Of a stretch of 64,000 nucleotides of DNA, positions 14,626 through 22,526 are shown one piece after another. The translations under genes and the position numbers were made by a program. Numbering within the stretch: position 1 is the stretch's first letter; each line of letters opens with the position of its first letter. The stretch is from positions 1 through 64,000 of IMG/VR virus record IMGVR_UViG_3300035670_000111. The stretch is one strand, 5' to 3'. The notes beneath the pieces were generated by a model, which saw only the letters and a program-made list of their open reading frames with translations, was not told where the DNA came from and did no database searches. This stretch comes from a virus.

Positions 14626-15327
14626 CTACCACCTTTTTAGTTTTCTAAACAGTTCTCGATAAGCGTGGTTAATACTACTATGCTTTATCTTGTTGTGCTG
14701 TTCGATGACTTTTTCCTGGCTATCTACAACAACGCTAGACCACATGGAGTCCCAGTTTTCTCGTTTGAATGGGATCATCTGCACCATAGGGGTGCCTTGT
14801 TTTATAACCCCTTTAAAACCCTTAGTAACAAAAAAACTTAAGAATCCAGAAGACGCATAGGAGTCGGTATCAATTATCCCAGACATCGCATGTATAGGTG
14901 TAGGGAGTTGATGTATGGGGTTAGTAAATAACGTACTATAACCTTCAGGAGTTTCTATCGCCCATAAAGGATTTACTCGCATTACTTCTTTATGGTATTT
15001 ACTTAGATCCATAGGGTAGTTATTATATTGATGGTAGTGGTGGTCGGTCAATATCTGAGGGGTGTAATCCCACAAAGATTTATCTTCTAACCAAAAATCT
15101 AAAAAGTCTGGATTAGTTGCATCTACATGGACATCTGCGGGCATCACATACATGTAACCGGCAGTCATAGCGTCCAGTATAGGCATGCACCTTTTTATAG
15201 TTGGGTGCTTTTCATCTCCAAAGTCTTGCTCTCTATACCAACTAGGAACAATATTACTAGCTCGTACTGGCTTTACATCTAGGGCAAAGGGTACGGAACT
15301 AACCGGATGAAACTTTATCTCCATCAT
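14626..15327 (-). CDS. DUF6065-like protein, paralogue A
   Basis: 233 residues. Blocks VPSWYREQ, CMPILDAMTAGYMYVMPADV, WAIETPEGYSTLFTNPIHQ, GIIDTDSY and GTPMVQMIPFKRENW recur in the same order in the gene at 55167-55868, so this phage carries two diverged copies 40 kb apart. The family is widespread in phages and lacks a proven function. The ATG overlaps the TGA of the upstream nuclease gene. Its position here, among recombination genes, differs from the copy in the tail-fibre region. Confidence 0.7.
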   Translation of the reverse strand: MMEIKFHPVSSVPFALDVKPVRASNIVPSWYREQDFGDEKHPTIKRCMPILDAMTAGYMYVMPADVHVDATNPDFLDFWLEDKSLWDYTPQILTDHHYHQYNNYPMDLSKYHKEVMRVNPLWAIETPEGYSTLFTNPIHQLPTPIHAMSGIIDTDSYASSGFLSFFVTKGFKGVIKQGTPMVQMIPFKRENWDSMWSSVVVDSQEKVIEQHNKIKHSSINHAYRELFRKLKRW

Positions 15328-16163
15328 TCTCCCCTATATGGAGAGCAACGCTTGCATCCTTTTGCAGGATCTTGATTGCATACTGGAGGCCTATCGTTAT
15401 CAACTGCCCAAACTACATCTAAAGCAGCTTCAAATAAAGGCTCTACAAACTCTGGGGCATAGGAGACTACGAACTCTTTATAATCCTGTGTAGCCTTTAA
15501 CTCATAAATAAAAACTATTTCTTCTGGGGCAGACTCAAACTCCCCAGTCTCTACCATCAAGTGTGCCAGGTGTAGGTAGACCTGCCCTTGAAGTATGTGA
15601 CCTCTAAATGGGTTACGAATATTTTTCCATGCGCTGTCTAGATCTGCACCGCCAGAGAATAATGCTGGAGATTCCATGCGTATGGTTCCAGGCCCTATGG
15701 ACTTAACTTCAAGCAAGAAGTCTTCTCCTAAGCCCTTTACCCAGCCATCTGAATGGCCCGATATTCGATGCTTATCACTATGTAAAGGAACTTCTAAATA
15801 ATCAAGTCCTTCTGCAGCTGGCTCGTCAGATTTAGCCCAGTTGCCTCTAGTTCCCCAAACACCGTAAAGAGCCCCTATATCTGCAATGTAGCCCTGCCAC
15901 TTTTTATGTATGGCATGGCCCTCATCAAATATAGAGCGGGTGCGAAGGTTAGGCCGTTCTCTAGTCTCAACATAGTTTCCTTTGAGAGCATGAAAAGCGG
16001 CGAGCGCACACCATTCACTCTTTACGAGGTCTGATGGATGAATGACGTCTTGGCGACGAGAATCAAATGGTCTAAGAAGAGTATGGCGTTCGATAGCACC
16101 AAGCAAACGTGTCTCACGCTTACCGGCATCTAGGTACGCTTTTAGTTCTCCGAATTTAGCCAC
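15324..16163 (-). CDS. Cas4/RecB-like PD-(D/E)XK nuclease with Fe-S cysteines
   Basis: 279 residues. The nuclease core shows GHSDG (D139), LLEVKSIG (E152, K154) and GHILQGQVYL (Q192), the ordered PD-(D/E)XK motifs including the QhxxY-type motif. One N-terminal cysteine (C52) and three C-terminal ones (C262, C270, C273) fit the iron-sulfur site of Cas4-type exonucleases. It probably resects DNA ends for recombination. It ends in an ATGA overlap with the next gene and follows WhiB directly. No CRISPR genes are nearby, so a CRISPR role is not suggested. Confidence 0.85.
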   Translation of the reverse strand: MAKFGELKAYLDAGKRETRLLGAIERHTLLRPFDSRRQDVIHPSDLVKSEWCALAAFHALKGNYVETRERPNLRTRSIFDEGHAIHKKWQGYIADIGALYGVWGTRGNWAKSDEPAAEGLDYLEVPLHSDKHRISGHSDGWVKGLGEDFLLEVKSIGPGTIRMESPALFSGGADLDSAWKNIRNPFRGHILQGQVYLHLAHLMVETGEFESAPEEIVFIYELKATQDYKEFVVSYAPEFVEPLFEAALDVVWAVDNDRPPVCNQDPAKGCKRCSPYRGE

Positions 16164-16481
16164 TTATTTCTCCTGAGTTTCTAGCCACTCGTCGAGTGAT
16201 AAACCTTTCTTTTGGTACTTGCGCTTCATAGCATTTCGTTCTCTGTGGCTCATGCCACCAAAGATTCCATGAAGCTCATCGTTTTGTATCGCTTCTTTTA
16301 AGCATTCCTTGCGTACCGGGCACGGTGGACGACCGTCTCTACCCCAGCATATTGCTTTAGCTCTGTCAGCGATTGGCTTGTATAACGCTTTGTCTCTCGG
16401 TGGAAAGAAGATCTCGGTGTCTTCGCCACGACACTTCGCATCATATCTCCAAGCCCAGGGAAGACCATCCCTGTTTTCCAA
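16164..16481 (-). CDS. WhiB-family regulator with widened cysteine spacing
   Basis: 105 residues. WhiB features: C17 after WRYDAK, EIFFPP, then AKAIC (C45), CPVRKEC (C54, C60), and HGIFGGMSHRER matching the G(V/I)WGG turn. The central spacing is C-x8-C-x5-C instead of the usual C-x2-C-x5-C because of an inserted WGRDGRPP-type stretch. It should bind a [4Fe-4S] cluster and interact with the principal sigma factor. TTG start after GGAG, immediately following the stop of the upstream gene. It strongly indicates an actinobacterial host. Confidence 0.88.
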   Translation of the reverse strand: MENRDGLPWAWRYDAKCRGEDTEIFFPPRDKALYKPIADRAKAICWGRDGRPPCPVRKECLKEAIQNDELHGIFGGMSHRERNAMKRKYQKKGLSLDEWLETQEK

Positions 16482-16799
16482 TTAATCTCCTTGTATAGAG
16501 TTACGTAGTTCAAAGAAATCCTCCTCTCCCAATATCACATAGTTTTCTCCGTCAAGGTGAATGCCTAATATTGGAGTACGTCCATCTAGTATGGCTTCTT
16601 TAGTAATCTTTTTAAGAACTTCAGACTTAATAGTGACCTGTTTCTTGCCGGTCCACTTATGTTCTATCAAAAGTTCTTTATTCCTAACGTCACCTTTTCT
16701 AGACCAGAACGCTCCAGAAGCAGCATTTACTGATCCACCGATAACCTTAGCTAGTCTCTTCTCGTGCTTACGAGATTGTTTCTGACCCTCAGTCTTCAC
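16482..16799 (-). CDS. PD-(D/E)XK endonuclease, Holliday-junction resolvase type
   Basis: 105 residues. After a basic helix (SRKHEKRLAKVIGG), the sequence SRKGDVRNKELLIEHKWT gives D37 and E46-x-K48, the catalytic triad of small archaeal Hjc-like and phage nucleases; strands ILGIHLDG and NYVILG follow. GTG start overlaps the recA-like stop by 11 bases. This is a second resolvase-type nuclease besides the RuvC-like one, which may reflect division between recombination and packaging tasks (inference). Confidence 0.75.
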   Translation of the reverse strand: MKTEGQKQSRKHEKRLAKVIGGSVNAASGAFWSRKGDVRNKELLIEHKWTGKKQVTIKSEVLKKITKEAILDGRTPILGIHLDGENYVILGEEDFFELRNSIQGD

Positions 16800-17841
16800 T
16801 ATTGATAGCCAGTACAGGAGAGTTCTTTAAGGTATCCATAACAGCAGAACTTAGTTCAGCACTAAGATCTAGCTCTTCTCGCAGAGAATCAATCAATGCT
16901 TGAGCACCTTGCCACTTGCGATCGCCGTAGTACATCCACCCTCCACGGCGGTCTACTATCCCATTCAAGATAGAGAGAGCGACAATTTCCTTAGCTCTAT
17001 CATACTCCCCTGCGCTGATAATTCCTCCGTCCGAAAAGTAAAAGTCCAAGTACGCGGTCTGCTGGGGTGGGAAAGTCTTATTTTTAATAGTTCGTACCCT
17101 GATAGTCTGTCCGACACGCTTCTTATCCTGTCCTGTTCCGGCTTCTAGCCACTCATCTCTCTTAACCTCACAGCGGATGCTGTAGGCGTAATCCTTACCT
17201 AAACCTCCAGGAGTAGTACGGGGATCTCCGTGCATAACTCCGATCTTCATACGGTATTGGTTGATCATAAGTCCAAGGACTGGACGCTCTTCCTCAACGA
17301 GGTCACGTTTTGTTGCAGCTGAGACCTTACGGAAAAACTTATTTGTGAGCATAGCGCCTCGTCCGACCGTAAACTCTTCCATGCTCTTTTCATCCTCCGC
17401 CGAAGGGACAAGCGCAGGTAAAGAGTCGACGACAACCATATCAACAGACTTAGACTCGCAAAACTGAATAACAGAATCAAAGGCATCCTCCATGCTATTT
17501 GTTTCTACTAATAAAACACGATCGGTATCTACGCCACATAGTTGAGCGTACTTAGTATCAAACTGCTCAGCCGCAATCCAAACTACAGTAAAGTCAGGAT
17601 CTAAAGCTTGATTAGCAGCAATAGTTTTTAATGCTAGTGCGGTCTTGCCATGAGACGCTTCTCCAACTACTTCAACCCAATGATTCATGGGCCAACCCCC
17701 GCCAAGAACTACATCTAGAGTCAAAGACCCTGTAGTAATTCTTTTTGGAGCTCTAGTCATACTTGCAGGAACAACAGTGTTGTTACCTAGCTTCTTATTG
17801 ATAAGTGCTGCAATCTTTAATACTTCGGAGTTAAGCGCCAT
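16789..17841 (-). CDS. recA: RecA-family recombinase
   Basis: 350 residues. Walker A is GEASHGKT at 60-67 (K66, T67), Walker B is MVVVDSLPALVP, and the L2-type segment RTTPGGLGKDYAYSIR with a following KRDEW block matches RecA. It forms filaments on ssDNA and drives strand exchange for recombination-dependent replication and repair. It is somewhat diverged from cellular RecA (GEASHGKT instead of GPESSGKT), consistent with a phage version. It abuts the zinc-ribbon gene upstream and overlaps the nuclease gene downstream. Confidence 0.92.
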   Translation of the reverse strand: MALNSEVLKIAALINKKLGNNTVVPASMTRAPKRITTGSLTLDVVLGGGWPMNHWVEVVGEASHGKTALALKTIAANQALDPDFTVVWIAAEQFDTKYAQLCGVDTDRVLLVETNSMEDAFDSVIQFCESKSVDMVVVDSLPALVPSAEDEKSMEEFTVGRGAMLTNKFFRKVSAATKRDLVEEERPVLGLMINQYRMKIGVMHGDPRTTPGGLGKDYAYSIRCEVKRDEWLEAGTGQDKKRVGQTIRVRTIKNKTFPPQQTAYLDFYFSDGGIISAGEYDRAKEIVALSILNGIVDRRGGWMYYGDRKWQGAQALIDSLREELDLSAELSSAVMDTLKNSPVLAINSED

Positions 17842-18215
17842 TAGCCAAGCCTTTCTACAATTACATTTGGATTAAAACCAGATCCTACCGCAGGTTGTTT
17901 AGCTGGTCGAGCCGGCGCACCATCAGTAGGTATTCCACTTCCAGTGCCAGATTGAACTAGTGGGTACCCACAGTCATAGCACCTCTTCAAACTCGTTCCT
18001 TGAGGAGCCATATAGTTTCCAGAGTTACATCCTGGGCAACGATCTACCTGTCTAGCACTCGTCGCTTTAGTAACTACTTGATCAGCTGCAGGATCATATG
18101 AAACAGGGATGTTCTGCTTTGTGTACGCATACGGAACTGGTTGGGGCGGAGCAACCGGGGGAACCGAGGGTACGTTGGGTTGAGATAGTTTTTTAGACCA
18201 CCAGTCATTCGTCAT
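17841..18215 (-). CDS. Pro-rich protein with a zinc ribbon
   Basis: 124 residues: an N-terminal Pro/Val/Gln-rich linker (about 10-40), then a four-cysteine knuckle CPGC...CYDCG (about 60-83), then a Gly/Ala/Pro-rich tail ending FNPNVIVERLG. The long flexible flanks around a small zinc site suggest a protein-protein adaptor. It overlaps the start of recA by one base and the upstream gene by 11, so it belongs to the recombination operon. Function is unknown. Confidence 0.75.
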   Translation of the reverse strand: MTNDWWSKKLSQPNVPSVPPVAPPQPVPYAYTKQNIPVSYDPAADQVVTKATSARQVDRCPGCNSGNYMAPQGTSLKRCYDCGYPLVQSGTGSGIPTDGAPARPAKQPAVGSGFNPNVIVERLG

Positions 18216-18636
18216 TTGAGACCACCTTTGTTTCTATTAATCCGAGTTCTATAAAAGTAGATAGGCACGATACGGATGCCGACATTGATATTAATTTAAA
18301 TAATCTAGTAAGTTCTTCGAAGTTATCTGGATCTGCAAACTCTCCCAGGTCATCATTAGTAAGTATGTAAGCTGAAGCAGAAACCCTAGCCGCAATATCT
18401 GCATGAGCGTCTATAAACGGCATCAAAGCATCAAACTTATCTAGACGTTCTTCGCTAGCCCTGACTTCCATATCATGGACTTCTTCAGAGATTGGGGGGA
18501 GACCCATAAGATTAGATATCTTTTCGGAATCATTAAAGATTGAATCATAAACTACTTGCCTAATTAATATTGGCAACGGTAAGTCTATAACTTTAGTTAT
18601 TAAACGATACTTTTTTCTGCGCTTAAAAGGCCACAT
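18205..18636 (-). CDS. Hypothetical helical protein
   Basis: 143 residues from ATG 18636, which forms a TAATG junction with the DNA polymerase stop and is preceded by GGGGAGAGG; an upstream TTG is rejected. A basic N-terminus (WPFKRRKKYR) is followed by helices rich in Leu, Ile and acidic residues. No known motif. Its position between polymerase and the recA group suggests a replication accessory role (inference). Confidence 0.75.
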   Translation of the reverse strand: MWPFKRRKKYRLITKVIDLPLPILIRQVVYDSIFNDSEKISNLMGLPPISEEVHDMEVRASEERLDKFDALMPFIDAHADIAARVSASAYILTNDDLGEFADPDNFEELTRLFKLISMSASVSCLSTFIELGLIETKVVSNDE

Positions 18637-20612
18637 TACTTTGCCTCTCCCCAACGAGAAACTACTTTAACGTCGGCAATCATAGGTACTTTCAAAGCGT
18701 TTATACCTTCCATAGCCTCTCGTATGGCTTCAGCTGTGGCGTCTGCCAGACTATTAGGGGCAATAGTAACTAGTTCGTCATGTACAGTCAAAATCAGGTG
18801 AGAGTCCTCAGGGATCATATTTCTAGCCCTAACCATAGCAACCTTTATTAGATCCGCAGCTGAGCCCTGGATGACCGTATTAAACGCCTGACGTTCAGCC
18901 CTAGCGCGTTTCCATTGCTCTCTTGAGCGCAGATCGGGTAGATATCTTCTTCTCTTGAGTAAAGTGCTGGCAAAAGGTATTGGAGACTGTCTCCGGCACT
19001 CGCTTATAACCCGCTTCTTGTAGAGATTAACGGCAGGAAATTTATGTGAGAAGGAGTCTAAAAGGTTCCTAGCTTCGGTGAGAGTACAGCCAATTTCACT
19101 AGCAATTTTGTCTGGACCTACACCATAAGCCAAAGAAAGAACAAGAACCTTTCCAGCCTTTCTGTCGACTCCCATGGTATTTCCAATCGCCGTGTAGATG
19201 TCTTCGCCGTTTTTGTACGCGTTGACCATTGTTCGATCCTGGCTAAACGAAGCGATGATTCGAGGCTCGATCTGGCTGTAGTCCGCGACTACTAACTGAT
19301 GCCCCGGGGGAGCCACAAAAAGGTTTCTAATTGCCTTTCCATTTGCCGTATGTGGGGCAGGAACATTTTGAAGATTAGGGTTTCTACTAGAGAAGCGGCC
19401 GGTCTCGGCTCCATACTGAACAAAGTCGGTGTGAACCCGGTTCTTGTATAACAAACTCTCTTTAGCTACGACCTTTGACTTACCGGCGAGCGTACGAGTT
19501 ATATCTCCACCTAGATAAGGAATGACGTACGTGGTTAAAAGCTTATTTAGATCTGAATAGTTCATAAGGCAATCTACTAGAGCATCACGGCCCCTGAACT
19601 TCTCCATAGCAGGTTCCGATACGGAGAAGTCATGGACCGTGAGCGGAACTCCCTTTTCGGCGTGTGCTTTGCCAGCAGGAGTTAGCACTGTCGGTTTTAT
19701 GCCTCTTCCGCCTTCTTTCTTAGGCGTGAAAAGAAGGCGTTGTTTCTCAGGAACGGAGTTAATGTTAAATGCCTTACCAGCTAAAGAATAAATTTGTGCT
19801 TTCGTGTCTTCTAACTGTTTCTCTAAATCTGTCTTTAACAGTGAAAGTTGATCTACATCTATATCTGCTCCCCGCAGTTCCATCTCACAAATTACTTGAA
19901 GCACATCCATCTCAAGAGCAAAGATCCCTAAAAGACCGTCAGCCTTTAATTTGTCTGCATAGTGAAGGTAAAGCTTCCAGGTCCATTCAGCATCAAGTCC
20001 TGCGTAAGTAGCTACCTCATCAAAGGAGTGCTTTTCAATTTCTTTTCCAACACCTTTAACCATATCGTAATCAAACTCACGCTTTAGACAGTCGTCTAAA
20101 CCAAGCCCGATGCGATTCATATTGTTAAGAATAAAAGCAGCGTTTAAGGTACAGAAGAAGCCTGGTTCAGGCAACCCACCTATGTACTTAGAAACGCTTT
20201 GTAAGTCAAACTTTAGATTGTGCCCACCCTTTACCTTATCGCTCTTAAGTAAAGGCTTAAGAGCCTTGAATACTTCTCCAGGAGTTAATTGAGCAGGAGG
20301 TTCTGAAAATACTTTGGTGGCTTTCTTCTCATCTTTACTATAGTCCTGAGGACGGAGCTCCAAACCCTTTTCTAATCTGAGTTGAGCTGAGGGAAGAAGC
20401 GGGAAGTCAGTTCTAATATATTCGCCATTGGGATGGCCCATAGGTATTACATCTACGCGATCGTAGGTTGCTAATGCTATCCACACGACTTTATTCTGTC
20501 GCGGATCTCCTCTGTGGGATCCTAGAGTTTCTACGTCAAATACAAACGCATCTACTTTATTGTAGGCGTCGACAACTTCTTGCAGTTGTTCTTGATTATA
20601 AATAACCCTCAT
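18636..20612 (-). CDS. polA: Family A DNA polymerase with 3'-5' exonuclease
   Basis: 658 residues, the length of the Klenow part plus exonuclease; no 5' nuclease domain. Exonuclease motifs: D26 and E28 (FDVET), HNLKFD (D136) and TYAGLDAEW (D207). Polymerase motifs: A, VVADYSQIEPR (D444, E449); B, R484, K488 and Y496 (R-x3-K-x7-YG); C, VHDE (D612, E613). The residue matching E. coli Phe762 is Leu492, the variant common in environmental phages. Start ATG 20612 with AAGGAGG upstream. This is the replicative polymerase of the phage. Confidence 0.95.
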   Translation of the reverse strand: MRVIYNQEQLQEVVDAYNKVDAFVFDVETLGSHRGDPRQNKVVWIALATYDRVDVIPMGHPNGEYIRTDFPLLPSAQLRLEKGLELRPQDYSKDEKKATKVFSEPPAQLTPGEVFKALKPLLKSDKVKGGHNLKFDLQSVSKYIGGLPEPGFFCTLNAAFILNNMNRIGLGLDDCLKREFDYDMVKGVGKEIEKHSFDEVATYAGLDAEWTWKLYLHYADKLKADGLLGIFALEMDVLQVICEMELRGADIDVDQLSLLKTDLEKQLEDTKAQIYSLAGKAFNINSVPEKQRLLFTPKKEGGRGIKPTVLTPAGKAHAEKGVPLTVHDFSVSEPAMEKFRGRDALVDCLMNYSDLNKLLTTYVIPYLGGDITRTLAGKSKVVAKESLLYKNRVHTDFVQYGAETGRFSSRNPNLQNVPAPHTANGKAIRNLFVAPPGHQLVVADYSQIEPRIIASFSQDRTMVNAYKNGEDIYTAIGNTMGVDRKAGKVLVLSLAYGVGPDKIASEIGCTLTEARNLLDSFSHKFPAVNLYKKRVISECRRQSPIPFASTLLKRRRYLPDLRSREQWKRARAERQAFNTVIQGSAADLIKVAMVRARNMIPEDSHLILTVHDELVTIAPNSLADATAEAIREAMEGINALKVPMIADVKVVSRWGEAK

Positions 20613-20630
20613 TTAAACCTCCTTGTTAGA

Positions 20631-20675
20631 CCGAGAGCCTTGGAAAAGGAGGGGGGAGGAAACCAAGGCCCTCGG
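20631..20675 (-). terminator. Hairpin between ssDNA-binding protein and polymerase genes
   Basis: 13-base arms at 20631-20643 and 20663-20675 (CCGAGGGCCTTGG and CCAAGGCTCTCGG on the minus strand, one G-U pair) enclose a pyrimidine-rich loop. There is no strong U-tract, and the polymerase ribosome site AAGGAGG follows closely. It may attenuate transcription into polymerase or stabilise the mRNA end. Confidence 0.55.
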
Positions 20676-20689
20676 CGATTAGTGAGAGA

Positions 20690-21445
20690 TTACTGGCCAG
20701 CGAGAATTTCTTTTGCTATCTCTTCAAGCTCAGTCTTAGAAGCAACGCGTAGTGCGTCAGGTCCAAGAGGCTTAAGGCTTGATAGCAATTGAGATGCTGC
20801 GGCAGGATCGATCTCCCAATCCTCAACAAGGTCACGCTCTTTTACGGGCATGATTGAGTAGGAAGTTTTAGTTCCTTGACCAGACTTGCTGACTGCCCAG
20901 TAAATATCTGGACGATCTAGCGGACCGGTTTTCTTATCTGCGTTCAGTTTTTCTAACTGACCACATAGACGGACACCAACTACCATGAGTTGTACTTGAG
21001 GTTCTTCCTCAAGATCAGTTAGGTTTACAACAGTAAACGCAAACTTCTGCTCAGGCTTGTTGCCTACTCGGCATAGTGGATCTCCATCCCAACCAATAAA
21101 GGACTTCTTACCAGGGCGATTTACCCAGTGTTGCAAAAAGCTCATAGGTTCTGCGGATAGGAACTTGATAAGCTGAACATTCTCTTCAAACTTGAAGTCA
21201 GCTGTATAAGTTTTGCTGGCGTTTGCTACTGCTTTCTTAGCAGCAGACCAGCCGGATTGAATGATTGAAGATCTTTCGGGAAGTTCGTTTTCATCTTCAG
21301 TTTCAAAAACGTCGTCTGAAACAACTTCTTCAAGAGTTTCTTCAGCAACATAGGTATTTACATTTGGCGCATCTTTCTTGATACGCAGTGAACTTGCTTG
21401 AACGCCCATTTGGGTAGTTCCTTTCTTTTCCATAGCCATTGGCAT
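20690..21445 (-). CDS. Single-stranded DNA-binding protein
   Basis: 251 residues from ATG 21445 (TAATG junction); ATG 21409 with AAAGGA upstream is an alternative start. An acidic segment around residues 34-58 precedes a beta-rich core (KFEENVQLIKFLSAEPMSF, KSFIGWDGDPLCRVGNKP, FAFTVVNLTD) typical of actinophage ssDNA-binding proteins. It would coat the replication fork and support RecA, polymerase and helicase encoded beside it. A putative terminator follows its stop, so its expression can be uncoupled from polymerase. Confidence 0.75.
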   Translation of the reverse strand: MPMAMEKKGTTQMGVQASSLRIKKDAPNVNTYVAEETLEEVVSDDVFETEDENELPERSSIIQSGWSAAKKAVANASKTYTADFKFEENVQLIKFLSAEPMSFLQHWVNRPGKKSFIGWDGDPLCRVGNKPEQKFAFTVVNLTDLEEEPQVQLMVVGVRLCGQLEKLNADKKTGPLDRPDIYWAVSKSGQGTKTSYSIMPVKERDLVEDWEIDPAAASQLLSSLKPLGPDALRVASKTELEEIAKEILAGQ

Positions 21446-21909
21446 TATTCTGTTTCTTCGTTATGAATCTTCGTCCAGTTCTCCAGTAACTCTACTGATA
21501 GATCTGAATGTTGATTCCAATCAATCCGTGGAGCCTCTAAGAGATTCCGGGATTGAAAACTAGTTATTGTGGACTCAATAATAGCACGGCTATACATACG
21601 CCAGCCGGGCTCTTTCTTTCCATCCACTATTCGGGCTTTTAATCTGTAGGGAGCTCGAGGTATATATCCTTTTCTTTCCCATAGACGAATAGTAACAAGC
21701 GGTCGATTTAACGCAAGACAGAGAGATCCTGCACTAAACAGCTCGACGCTTTTACCATTTGGAAGCATCTTTAATTTACCCTGTGCTTCCCAGCCTTCCT
21801 TTTCTTCTTTCTTTTTAGGGTCAGGAAAAGACATTGACTTGCGTACACGTTTCGACCCAGGATAAAACTTGTCGATGTTCTTAAATAGCTCGTCAATGCT
21901 GTCTGACAT
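21445..21909 (-). CDS. MerR-like helix-turn-helix protein
   Basis: 154 residues. The segment SAGSLCLALNRPLVTIRLWERKGYIPRAPYR is a typical MerR/excisionase winged helix (helix, turn, recognition helix, KGYIP wing), and RMYSRAIIES completes it. The flanks are charged. It may act in replication origin binding or transcription; the operon context (ssDNA-binding protein, polymerase) favours a replication-linked DNA binder. No effector domain is seen. Confidence 0.75.
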   Translation of the reverse strand: MSDSIDELFKNIDKFYPGSKRVRKSMSFPDPKKKEEKEGWEAQGKLKMLPNGKSVELFSAGSLCLALNRPLVTIRLWERKGYIPRAPYRLKARIVDGKKEPGWRMYSRAIIESTITSFQSRNLLEAPRIDWNQHSDLSVELLENWTKIHNEETE

Positions 21910-21910
21910 A

Positions 21911-22351
21911 TTAACTCTTTGTTGGTACGAATGCCCAAGTAATTTTCTTAGGGAACATAGTGTCTATGTCCTCTTCGCTTAGCTTTCCTTCATAGAGTGC
22001 AGCCATTACTTCATCTTCTGCAATTGTAGGGACAGCCTTTATGCAACGTTCTGCTAATCCTTTTTTAGTAAGAATTAGAATAGCTGCATCCATATCTAAA
22101 CCTTGAGATACTCTGCGTTGACGCTGAATAGCGGTATAACCGTCAACTTCTTCGGGGAGCTCTACACGCACATGGCCACGATCATCTTCCTGGCCGTGCT
22201 CGATTACATACTCTGAGAGTTCTTCTTTAACTTTACTGTGTTCTTTTGAGATCGAATCAAGACGATTTTTTAATGAAACGAACTCACGGAACTTCTGTAT
22301 AAGAGGATTTTCTGTAGCTATTGTTCTAGATGGTTTTGCGGTTTTTGGCAC
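21911..22351 (-). CDS. Coiled-coil hypothetical protein
   Basis: 146 residues. An N-terminal coiled coil (about 15-55: KFREFVSLKNRLDSISKEHSKVKEELSEYV) precedes a beta segment (GHVRVELPEEVDGYTAIQRQRR) and a C-terminal acidic helix pair. It resembles small phage proteins encoded near helicase genes but no function is known. It lies two bases upstream of the MerR-like gene. Confidence 0.75.
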   Translation of the reverse strand: MPKTAKPSRTIATENPLIQKFREFVSLKNRLDSISKEHSKVKEELSEYVIEHGQEDDRGHVRVELPEEVDGYTAIQRQRRVSQGLDMDAAILILTKKGLAERCIKAVPTIAEDEVMAALYEGKLSEEDIDTMFPKKITWAFVPTKS

Positions 22352-22373
22352 GGTTCCCTCCTTGGATCCCTTT

Positions 22374-22517
22374 TTATTCTGAAGTGTATTCCTTCAGAGC
22401 CTCAATAATAACATCAGTAACAGTACGGTTGTCAAGTGCGGCTTTTTCCTTTACCGCATTCCACAACTCATCAGATACCCGAATGGTACGGGTAGGCGTC
22501 TTTGGCGAATTAGGCAA
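22374..22517 (-). CDS. Ribbon-helix-helix (CopG/Arc-type) DNA-binding protein, TTG start
   Basis: 47 residues. TRTIRVSDELWNAVKEKA is the strand and first helix, and RTVTDVIIEALKEYTSE the second helix, of a ribbon-helix-helix domain. It uses TTG at 22517 with AAGGAG five bases upstream; TAA at 22374. It sits between the SNF2-like helicase and the coiled-coil gene and fills the gap exactly. It probably represses transcription of the replication genes as a dimer (inference). Confidence 0.8.
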   Translation of the reverse strand: MPNSPKTPTRTIRVSDELWNAVKEKAALDNRTVTDVIIEALKEYTSE

Positions 22518-22526
22518 GACAACTCC

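Noticed and set aside
15324-16163. Cas4 as evidence for a CRISPR system
   Set aside because: Cas4-like nucleases are common in phage recombination modules; no cas1, cas2 or array is seen.
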